From the NCBI GenBank assembly GCA_022695795.1, contig MU404061.1:710048-774047 (forward strand): a DNA stretch of 64,000 bases, given 5' to 3'. Of the stretch, positions 1 through 8,159 are shown one piece after another. Position numbers and translations under genes: made by a program. The notes beneath the pieces are model-generated. The model was given only the letters and a program-made list of their open reading frames with translations. It was not told where the DNA came from and did no database searches. This DNA comes from Biscogniauxia marginata (lineage: Eukaryota; Ascomycota; Sordariomycetes; Xylariales; Xylariaceae). Each line of letters opens with the position of its first letter. Position 1 is the stretch's first letter.

Positions 1-45
1 CATCCCACCCACTCCTCAAATAATTTCCTAATTAATAGCTCGTAG

Positions 46-1014
46 ATATTTTCCTTCATATCAATCGGGGAGCTGATGGCTCCGGTCATCGGCGGTGTTC
101 TCTACGAAAAGACTGGCTATGGCGGGGTGTTCGGCGTCGCAAGCGGCCTTCTCGGGCTCGATTTTCTCATGCGACTACTCATCATAGAGAAGAAGACGGC
201 TGCCAAGTTTGATGATTCTATCCCTAGTCATCCTCGCGACTTCGGATCAGGTGACGAGGGAGATGATCCTGAGGCTACGGAGGAGGATGCTTTGGTACCG
301 AAGGGGGACGAAAGCATATATAAAATCAACAGGATTCCTAACAAGATCGTTCGGTCTCTACCTATCCTGATATGCCTGAAGGACCCTCGCGTCGTTATGG
401 CGCTCTCGTTAGCCTTCGTCCAGGCGTCGTTACTCGCTGTCTTTGACGCAACCATTCCGACCGAGGCGCAAAGCTTGTTCAACTTCTCCTCACTGAAAGC
501 GGGCCTTCTCTTCATCGCTCTTGACGTACCTTACCTCATCTTAGGACCAGTCTGTGGGTGGGCCGTAGACCGATTCGGGACGAAACCTGCGGCGGTGATA
601 GGGTTCGGCTATATGGTTCCGGTGCTTATTCTTCTCCGTTTAGTATCCGACCAGATACTCTCTGGGCCTAGTAACGTTATTCTCTACTGCTCCATACTTG
701 CTCTTAACGGCATCGGGCTGGCAATAATCGGGTCGCCTAGCATAGTGGAAGCCAGCAATGTCGTTCAGAAGTACGATAAGGCTAATCCGGGTTTCTTCGG
801 CGATAATGGGCCATATGCTCAGTTATACGCATTCAACTCGCTTTTCTTCGGTGCAGGCCTAACTATTGGACCTATTATAGCTGGTCTACTGAGGGACTCG
901 ATAGGTTATGGTAACATGAATCTCATCTTCGCTGTTATTTCCGGGATTACCGCTGTGCTATCATTCTTCATCATTGGAGAGAAGCACAGGATCTTTGGGG
1001 AACGGCAAGGCTAA
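46..1014 (+). CDS. MFS transporter (DHA1/vesicular-amine-transporter-like), 3' exon only
   Basis: This is the last exon of a membrane transporter whose 5' part lies before the window. The frame opens at 46, right after a splice acceptor (TAG at 43-45, CTAAT branch-like motif near 28-33). It is open before the ATG at 76 and reads IFSFISIGELMAPV, so 76 is not the true start. About 322 residues follow: a hydrophobic hairpin, a charged cytoplasmic loop (about residues 45-110 of this part), then about six membrane segments ending near FIIGEKH. The MFS signature GWAVDRFGTKPA follows the first pair of C-terminal helices. The family is drug/proton antiporters of the plasma or vacuolar membrane, with substrate unknown. 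The stop is TAA at 1012-1014. It converges on the FAD monooxygenase about 1 kb away. MFS membership is secure; the DHA1 subfamily is inferred. Confidence 0.85.
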   Translation: MFSFISIGELMAPVIGGVLYEKTGYGGVFGVASGLLGLDFLMRLLIIEKKTAAKFDDSIPSHPRDFGSGDEGDDPEATEEDALVPKGDESIYKINRIPNKIVRSLPILICLKDPRVVMALSLAFVQASLLAVFDATIPTEAQSLFNFSSLKAGLLFIALDVPYLILGPVCGWAVDRFGTKPAAVIGFGYMVPVLILLRLVSDQILSGPSNVILYCSILALNGIGLAIIGSPSIVEASNVVQKYDKANPGFFGDNGPYAQLYAFNSLFFGAGLTIGPIIAGLLRDSIGYGNMNLIFAVISGITAVLSFFIIGEKHRIFGERQG

Positions 1015-2044
1015 GTAAATGCACAATGAAGGCATTATAGGTATACTATAGGCATCTAATAAAATATGTTAAATGTCGCCCAGGTATTATTGCCCTTTGC
1101 CATGAATAATATATGTCTAGACTTTCATATAGATCTTTTTTTAATGGAACTTATAGCTATCTTCTCTAAGGACTCTTCTCGAGGACAATATTGATCTCCA
1201 ATAGATGTATACCATCTAGATAGTTTCAGTCCTATGTAATAGTACTTTATGATGGACTACAATATACAGCTCGCTGTTGTCCACTCATATATACTGAGAC
1301 ATGCTGTGGCCTAATATTCATACCGTTTTACCACTCGATCCCAACAATTGGGCTTCGCTGTTGGTCTAAATACGGAACAGTGAGTACCTTCAATGGAGCA
1401 GATATAAGGCTAATATAGCTTGCATACCAACTTGCATACCTCGGTATCACATTGTGTTGGAAGCAAAAGCGAGGCCGCCAATTGCAGCAGCGGCTATATC
1501 TGTGGCTACCTAGTCAGTGATACGCAACACATTGATGTATGTAGGCCATCAGACCGGGCCTTAAATGACAAAGCTGGGGTCTGAATCCTTCATTTAGAAC
1601 CCAGTCATGTTGTGCCGTTACATGCAAACATGCTGCAGTGAAGAAGAATAGGTAGGTATCAGCCTACCTCAAGGTGCATGGCTATCTCTCATCGCAACAA
1701 AACGCCCTATACTATCATAACTATTAATTCCTATGCTGAGGTCCGCCGCCAATTAGCCTTCCACCCGATAGGAGGGCTTACTACAGGGAAGCGAACCCTG
1801 AGAAGACAAGCTTATTGACCAGGATTGGACTCTCCGAAGACTGAGCTCATCTTGAGTCCTTGGACTTGGTTTAGGTAAAAGCGTCAGTTCGGCAACAGTG
1901 GTTGAACAGGTCGAGATCCAGGCTCGGTAGGCATGGACGTAGTTTCTAAAGTGTGAAACAGCAACGATCAACATTGACAATTATCGAACTATCCTCTAAT
2001 ACCTCCATTGCTGCTTCATTTGCCCAAGAAATACCACTACAAGT
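1015..2044. other. Convergent intergenic region
   Basis: This stretch lies between the 3' ends of the transporter and the monooxygenase. It has scattered stops on both strands. One minus-strand open stretch (1753-1980, 75 codons) has no recognisable domain and no splice context, and is probably chance. It presumably holds the two 3' UTRs. Confidence 0.5.
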
Positions 2045-3395
2045 TCAACCTAGAGTAGCTTCCCCTGCCAACTCAACCTCCATCATCTTTATGGCCTCGT
2101 TGCGATGTTTCTCCATGTCAATGTCCAAAATGAAGTCCCACCTCCGCAGTAACGCGCCTGATTTCTTCAATTCAAGACATGTCTGCCCTCCCCTGCCAGT
2201 CAAGATGATGTCTGTGCCCCGGCTCAAATCAACGATGCGTTGTGTGCGGGGGCGGCGAATTTGATCGTACACCTTCAGAGCCGTGAGCGCCTCAGTAGGC
2301 GACTTTGCGCGCCCAAGCAAGGTAGAGAGAATGAGACTGTCTTCGATGGACATGCCGCCACCGGAACCCTGCCAAGGTGTTGTGGCGTGTGCGGCATCGC
2401 CGACGACACAAAGGGGCCCGGAAACGTAGCTACGGGCTGGCGGATGTTCCCAGAGGTATATAGCATCGTGTTCGGGTTTCTTGCAAAGCAGCTATACGTT
2501 CCATTAATATCGCCCGTTTAACGTGGTTTTAACAAAATCAACCAAATTATCATACCTCGTCTATAGCCTGCATCAGATGCGGCGGCCAGCCTTGGTAAAG
2601 CTTCTTGATCTCGTCCGCACTAACGGTTCGATGCCAGCGGTCCGATGATTCGGCTTCCTTATCGTTCGAAGCAATGACAAATTGTACTAGTTGACCATCG
2701 CTTAGGAGGTTGTGCATCACGTAGTTCCCATGTCCAATCCATGAATACTCGCGCGCATCCTCAGAATCAACGAGCCCCTTACCGATGCTAGCTTGAGCTT
2801 CTCTGTACGGCCGGAGGGTCATAACTATCCACGTCCCTGTGTTCCTAGGAGAGGCCGCGGGATCATCCTCGCCGAGAATAAGCTTTCGAACGGTGCTATG
2901 GATGCCGTCGGCACCAATGAGGATGTCGCATTCGTGGGTGGTCTCATCGGTGAAGTGAAGCGTAATGGAGCCATCATCGTTTCGGTCGGCTTTGTCGAGC
3001 TTCTTGGAGGCGTGTAAGCGCTCCTTTGGAACATCAGCTAGCAGCTCTTGCAAGTAGGCGGCTCGATGGACGATGCTCGTAAGACGCTTTCCAGCAGTTA
3101 TGTCATCAACCTCATCAATGACTTCACCTTGCCCCTCGCCTTGAGCTATCATGAAGCGGACGCCTCGAATTGGGACGGCCCCGGCACGCTTGAGTAGCTG
3201 CGCGGCCGAAGGGCCGATAAGATCGAGAGCGGCTTGTGCATTCCGAGTCACTCCAATAGCCATACCAGCCTCTTTGAATGCCGCGGCAGACTCAAAGATG
3301 TGTACGTCAAGGTGGGAATAGCTAAGGAGGGCCTGTAACAGAGATGCGCCTGCCAGGCCGCCGCCGGAGATGGCAACTCGGATTGAATGAGACAT
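2045..3395 (-). CDS. FAD-dependent monooxygenase, salicylate-hydroxylase-like
   Basis: Two exons, 3395-2556 and 2491-2045, are joined in phase 0 across a 64-bp intron (donor GTATGA at 2555, acceptor TAG at 2494-2492). The product is 428 residues, a normal length for group A flavoprotein hydroxylases. Visible motifs are the Rossmann GGGLAG at 11-16 with ribose-binding E35, R111 in VHRAAYLQ, the DG motif (GADGIHSTVR, D163-G164), and the FAD-ribityl GD motif (GDAAHATTPWQGSGGG, G311-D312). Such enzymes use NAD(P)H and O2 to hydroxylate aromatic or polyketide substrates in the cytosol. The substrate cannot be read from sequence. No signal peptide is seen. The ATG at 3395 is chosen because it begins just before the first beta strand. 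The second half of the protein is only readable after splicing. Confidence 0.9.
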
Positions 3396-4336
3396 AACGC
3401 TGAACTTGGGCTTTGAGCCTTGAGTAGGTAAGCTAGGAAACTTGTGTATTTTTCTGAGCTTGGGCAGATGCCAAAGATTGTTAAAAACACAGAGATGTTG
3501 GGCGTGATATAATAGGAAAAAGTAACAAATAGGATCTGTCCTCGTTCCCTTCTAGTTGCGTTCAAAACTACCTATTTAGATAACTATCTGCATGTAACGT
3601 GAATAACTTATGTACCCATCTGTCTAACAAAAATGACAGATCAATTTTCGGTCAAGCACATACCCCACATAAGGGAAGGGAGCACTACATATGATCAGCA
3701 GGCTCGGGGTAGTTGGAAAGGACATAAAATGAGGCTGTGCCATGAAGCAAATCCAATATACGATGTATAGGTATCTTATCCCAAGCTTTTGCTTGGCATA
3801 TTATGTAGTTATCGGGTCTAACGATATTTGACCAGTTGGTGACGATTCCTCGGTAAAGAAGAAACGGCACAGGAGGCAAAGAAACGGATATTCCGACGTC
3901 CAAGTAGTCACCTTGCGGCTACACAGGACCTACCAATCCTACTAGAATGCGGACATTCGAGGTTGAGATAGATCACGCCATGGAGATATCTCAAACATAG
4001 ATATGTCAAGCATTCCCCTTGGTATTCGTAACCTCGTTATCACGCATTATATGAAGAAATTATCAATGTAAGAGTGATAAATAATCAGGACTTAAAACCC
4101 AGTTTTTCTGCTTATCACCGTGAGTTTCAATGTTCCGAAGACGGATCAGTTACTGCCTATTTGCTATATATTCTAGATATATCTTCGAGATGCGAAGGGG
4201 CTTCGACCGTGTCACCCCACACAAATAAGACTTGAATCCTCTCTACCAACTCGAACCAGGTTCAGAAGTTGCCGTCAGGCTTCGTTGCGATACAATTCTA
4301 GACCTGATGTCAGGATCAATTGGTTGTCTGGTCATA
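3396..4336. other. Intergenic, no gene recognised
   Basis: This is the upstream region of the monooxygenase and the downstream region of the small secreted protein gene. Open stretches are short and carry no recognisable motif. No repeat or RNA gene was seen. Confidence 0.45.
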
Positions 4337-4612
4337 TCAAGCCTTGACAACGTAATCGGGGTCGAACTTGGTCGTGCTGGTGCTCCGGGTTTTAAGAGCA
4401 AAGTCTGGGTCGAACTCGGTTGTTCCATCTCGACGCTCAACGGTAACTGCAGACCTTGCATGGTCTGCGTAATATCACATACAATGTGAGTTGTTGTTGT
4501 TGTTGTTGTTGTTAATGATGAGGTCAGGTATGGAAACTTGTTACTTACCAGGAACCCACGGTGCAGCTGCTACAATAGTTGCGAGCAGGACGGTGATGAT
4601 GGCTTGCTTCAT
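4337..4612 (-). CDS. Small secreted protein with duplicated FDPD core (63 aa)
   Basis: This gene is readable only after splicing. Exon 1 is 4612-4549, the intron is 4548-4465 (GTAAGT donor, GCAG acceptor, 84 bp), and exon 2 is 4464-4337 (stop TGA 4339-4337), giving 63 residues. Residues 1-17 (MKQAIITVLLATIVAAA) form a clear signal peptide with a cleavage-type AAA|P end. The mature part contains VERR at about 30-33, a possible Kex2 dibasic site. Two near-identical units follow, TTEFDPDFALK and TTKFDPDYVVK, and the chain ends KA. It has no cysteines. I recognise no family. The layout (signal, dibasic site, repeated short core) resembles kexin-processed secreted peptides and fungal RiPP precursors, but could be an ordinary effector-like protein. 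Shifting exon 2 to the other frame gives a longer, featureless open frame, which I judge the wrong one. Confidence 0.65.
4491..4513. repeat. (TTG)n microsatellite inside the secreted-protein intron
   Basis: About 7.7 perfect TTG units, i.e. CAA units on the gene strand, lie within the 84-bp intron between the donor and the likely branch region. A length change here would alter intron size without touching the coding exons. Confidence 0.9.
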
Positions 4613-4727
4613 ACTGAGATATTTGCTATGTTTGGCTTGTAGTCTTGCAATGGATTGAGGTTAATTTTGTGCGATAGGTAGGTATTTTGAAATAGTCAAA
4701 ACAAAACCTTTGAGAATAGAGGGTTAA

Positions 4728-4733
4728 TTTATA
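4728..4733 (-). promoter_or_regulatory. Probable TATA box of the secreted-protein gene
   Basis: TATAAA on the minus strand (context TTCTATAAATTA) lies about 116 nt upstream of the ATG at 4612. It is plausibly placed for a fungal core promoter with a short 5' UTR. The assignment rests on position and motif only. Confidence 0.4.
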
Positions 4734-5168
4734 GAACTGGACTCAAATCACTGACAGCCACAAATTAGCATTATTCGAATTATCTTGTAAGAGAGCCTGC
4801 CGAACTACATAAACATTCATTAATTGCATAATATGACTATGTTCAATGTTAAATTATGGGTACATTTCGTGTATGCTTTATCTGCAAGCAATGGGTGTAC
4901 ATTCACAACTACTGGTGAAATAGCTCCATATTCCTTGTCAAACGATGAGAGTTAGGATGACACTTGCCCTGCGCGTGTCAACTATAGGAACAGAGCCCTG
5001 ACGGTTTCGATGACGGTTAACGTGCTTTTGCGGGCCTTTTGCCTTCTCTTAAGTGCGACGGTACTAAGCCTATCAAACTCAGGAGCAATTTGGCAGGATA
5101 AACAGGAGGCAAGCCATAGCCAGCTCACGGCGACTTACTGTATGGTGCTACCCCCTCATGGGAGTTGA

Positions 5169-5516
5169 TATTTTCATGCTAATACTCTTCAAGCGACTGC
5201 AAATGCCGTCATAAAATACGAATACTGGTCTATAATACGCAACGATACTCGGTTCACAGGCCTTCCGGGGCCAGAGTGGGAACCGTCAATGCATGAATTA
5301 ATCGTAGGCAAGCTTTCCTTGTATCATACTCTACTCAACCAACTTCTCACCACTTTGGTATTAGGCACACTTATACGGATGTCTAACGATGAATTGAAAC
5401 TATCTAGTTCCGATTTCATTCCGTTGAAAGATGGTAAATACGTAGCAGGGCTTCTTATTAGGCACATTCTCTATTACGTGATATGTAAACCGCTTTGTCG
5501 CTATCTTGAGTATTAA
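5169..5516 (+). other. Unassigned open stretch at the island edge
   Basis: This 115-codon stretch is open after a stop at 5166-5168, with an ATG at 5289, and ends TAA at 5514-5516. The composition is protein-like (GLPGPEWEPSMHELIVGKLS, then a hydrophobic stretch and a basic end). I recognise no family. It stops almost exactly where the AT-rich block begins, so it could be the tail of a gene truncated by element insertion, or chance. No splice evidence was found. Confidence 0.2.
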
Positions 5517-5656
5517 TATCTAATTATATAATATATAATATATTAGCATTATACACGGTGCACGGACTTTAAAAAAAATTTAAAAGTAAATATATTATTA
5601 TTAATATAAAAAGTTTAAATTAAAAAAATAATATTTAAATAACGTGTTTTATAAGC
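5517..5656. other. AT-rich border sequence
   Basis: Base composition falls abruptly to nearly pure A+T just after 5516. No LTR end, inverted arm or coding trace is visible before the inverted-repeat element starting at 5657. Confidence 0.5.
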
Positions 5657-5810
5657 GAGTAAGTTATATAAGTAAATAAACCACTCGATTTCTTATATAA
5701 AATTGACTTTTTTAAAAATTTATAACTTTACACGTAAAAATCGTAAAAGTCTCGAGCCTTTTTTATTAGTTATATAGTTTTACGATTTAATTAAAAGTAA
5801 AATCGAAAAA
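5657..5810 (+). repeat. Left inverted arm of the TIR element
   Basis: Pairs with 6387-6540 in inverted orientation. The stretch 5694-5750 is a perfect match to its partner. Confidence 0.85.
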
Positions 5811-5834
5811 ATTAATTTTAAAAAACGTAAAAAG

Positions 5835-6305
5835 TGTTACGAACCCAACTTATTAAAGGGGTTTCTTATAAGGGTGTTAAAACACGAATTATAAAGTTGT
5901 TAATAAGATGGAGAATTTAGATACAACATCACGTGACATAAATCAAAATGAATAAAGTGATCTAAACGTATCTATTTAGCAGTGTAAAATAAATCATTAT
6001 AAATAAAGTGATTTAAAGGTATTTAACATACTAGTTATAAGAAATAAAGAACAAAATAAACAAGTATAAGAAAAACGGGATTTCTTATATATTTAGTTAT
6101 TTATTTTAGTTCTTTAACTATTAATTTAAAACTATAATTACTTCTTAATACTATAATAAAAATACCTTGAAATTTCTCTAATAAACAAGACATTATAAAT
6201 CTCTTAAATTAATTTTAATTCATTATTACCTTTAAATCAAGAAAACCTAATATATATTTATTTGTGAAGTTAGTTAACTAGAAACATATAAAGAGGTTCG
6301 TCATA
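5835..6305 (+). repeat. Solo LTR S1
   Basis: A 471-bp Ty3/gypsy LTR, beginning TGTTACGAACC and ending GGTTCGTCATA, lies inside the TIR element. It is flanked by the 5-bp target duplication AAAAG (5830-5834 and 6306-6310), so it is a genuine insertion reduced to one LTR by recombination. It has CACGTG at 5930-5935 and the RIP-altered AGCTATTAA start motif. It is the same U3 type as solo LTR J at 62414. Confidence 0.9.
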
Positions 6306-6386
6306 AAAAGAAAACACGTTAAAATTAAAATTAAAATTAAATGCATAGATCTTTTTATGTATTTTTTTATATATTTAACTTTTATT

Positions 6387-6540
6387 TTTTTTAATTTTAC
6401 TTTTAATTAAATCTTATAATTATATAATTAATAAAAAAGGTTTAAAACTTTTACGATTTTTACGTGTAAAGTTATAAATTTTTAAAAAAGTCAATTTTAT
6501 ATAGGAAATTAAATAGCTTATTTGCTTATATGGCTTACTC
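6387..6540 (-). repeat. Right inverted arm of the TIR element
   Basis: Inverted partner of 5657-5810. It ends exactly where the 5' LTR of element B begins. Confidence 0.85.
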
Positions 6541-6946
6541 TGTTACGAGACTCCTAAAATGAGGAAACGCGTGCTACGCACGTGACCCCATCGAATAGGT
6601 GAATAGTGGGTGGGGCAACCTACGATTTAACTATTTACTAAATATGTGAATAATGGGTGGGGCAATCTACGATTTAACTATTTAGTTAATTGTATAAGAG
6701 GAAAAACGAGTATAAATAGATTAGAATTTCTTTATATAATTAGTTTTTCTTTTTTTAGCTATTAATTTAAGATTATAGTTACTTTTTAATATTATAATAA
6801 AAGTACCTTGAAACCTCTTTAATAAATATAACATTATAAATTACTTGAATCAATCTTAACCTATTATTACTTTTAAATTAAGAAAACTTAGTATGTATTT
6901 ACTTGTGAAGTTAGTTAACTAAAAACATATAGGGAGATTCGTCATA
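6541..6946 (+). repeat. 5' LTR of element B
   Basis: It begins TGTTACGAGACTCC and ends GATTCGTCATA. It carries a 47-bp tandem duplication (about 6600-6695, GGGTGGGGCAA in each unit) that the 3' LTR lacks, which accounts for the length difference of 406 versus 359 bp. CACGTG is at 6579-6584. Confidence 0.85.
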
Positions 6947-6994
6947 TTTTAATAGCTCCTTAATTAGTGCTTAACATTGGTTTAAGAAAGGAAG

Positions 6995-7407
6995 TGTAAC
7001 GAACCTCCCTATGTGTTCCTAGTCAGCTGACTTCACAGGTGAGTATGTACTAGGTTCTCTTGATTTGCAGGTAACAATAGGTTAAAATTGGTTCAATTAA
7101 TTTATAATGTTTTGTTCGTTAAAGAGGTTTTAAGGTACTCTCATTATAGTATTAAAGAGTGACTATAGTCTTAGATTGATAGCTAAGGAACTCGAATGAA
7201 TAACTAGATATATAGGAAATTCCAATTTACTTATACTTGTTCTTTCTTTACATAAACTCGTTAAATTAGTGAATCGCTTTTTGTTTACCTATAATTTACT
7301 AATTTACTTTAAATTAATAAATCGACTTTTATTTACTTATGATTTACTAATTCATATTTTGCTTATGTGACTTGCACGTAAAAAGGGGGGACACGAAATC
7401 TGTAACA
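6995..7407 (-). repeat. 3' LTR of element A
   Basis: On the plus strand it begins TGTAACGAACCTCC and ends TCTGTAACA. The palindrome AGTCAGCTGACT (7021-7032) and the start motif (TTGATAGCT at 7176-7184) are intact. Few RIP changes are seen compared with its partner at 14058. Confidence 0.9.
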
Positions 7408-7510
7408 TTATTCTTCCTTTTCGAGGATTTTTATTTCAAAGATAAAAAAGGGTTTAAAAAAGTTTTATTTACTACTTTCTTTAAGTTTCTTAACTTCACT
7501 TCTTTTATTA

Positions 7511-8151
7511 TGTTTCACCGTATAATTAAAACCCAAAAAAAAACTTCTAACACTTCGCGACGTATCGAGAAAATAATAGAAAACAAGGCTGCTCTTTTAA
7601 GGTCGGTCGCTTTAAACGGGAAAAGAGAAATAGCTTATTCTTATTATAAAAATTCTAGAAAGGAGTATGTGGTTTCCGAAGATTCAAACCGCTACCTAAA
7701 ATATATTCGTTTAAACTGTACTCGTTATAACGTTTTTAGTATTTCGCGTAAAAATGTAACTAAAATTATTAAATAGTTTTAAAAGGTTAAAGCAAACCTA
7801 GAAAAGGCGGATGCCGTAATTAAGGAGGCTATAAGCAAGGTAGTAGCAACTATAAATAAAACGCGTCGTTTCCGGATATAAAAGAGCCTATAATCTAGAA
7901 AGTTATAAAGAATAATTGTTTAAGGTTTTAATTCCATTAAAGAGCTGGAGCGCGTCAAGCGCGAGGAAAAGAAACAAAGGCGTTTTATTAAAAAACTATA
8001 GCGCAAGGAGGAAAAGCGGCGTTAATTTAAACTTGCTTAAGACCTGCCTACTTTCAAGACCTACCCTTTTTCCTTTCTTAATTAATAGAATTTAGATTTT
8101 AATGTTTAAGCTTTTTTAGCTAGTTTGGATTTTAACGGTGAAAATTTTTAA
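7511..8151 (+). pseudogene. Antisense accessory ORF of element A
   Basis: A plus-strand frame lies between the 3' LTR and the end of pol. It is open to 7776 (and back to an ATG at 7372 inside the LTR). It then continues in the same frame through TAA/TAG codons that all look like former CAA/CAG, ending at a conserved DFNGENF stop at 8151. The middle has a degraded cysteine-type segment (RLNCTRYNV), followed by long charged helical sequence (KANLEKADAVIKEAI, SIKELERVKREEKKQ) that looks like a coiled coil. Equivalent ORFs sit in C, D and I. Function unknown. From memory, similar proteins are scattered through ascomycete annotations as hypothetical proteins. Confidence 0.6.
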
Positions 8152-8159
8152 TTTCTTTC

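Larger units (their letters stand above)
5657..6540. mobile_element. Non-coding terminal-inverted-repeat DNA element (MITE-like), split by a solo LTR
   Basis: The ends are GAGTAAG (5657) and CTTACTC (6540). The arms 5657-5810 and 6387-6540 pair over about 154 bp, with 57 bp perfect (5694-5750 against 6447-6503). Most mismatches are C/T type, as expected from RIP. Without the solo LTR and its target duplication the element is about 410 bp and shows no transposase. Its right end abuts retroelement B directly, so the target-site duplication cannot be checked. The family is unknown. Confidence 0.75.

Noticed and set aside
1753..1980. 75-codon minus-strand open frame
   Set aside because: No domain, no splice context, and it lies in a convergent 3' UTR region.
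4243..4461. Unspliced minus-strand frame overlapping the secreted-protein gene
   Set aside because: The other frame gives a signal peptide, canonical splice sites and an internal duplication, so this one is a shadow.
4337..5516. Ustiloxin-type RiPP cluster
   Set aside because: No DUF3328-type or tyrosinase gene is in the window and the peptide has only two core units, so the call is kept as a possibility in the findings rather than a feature.
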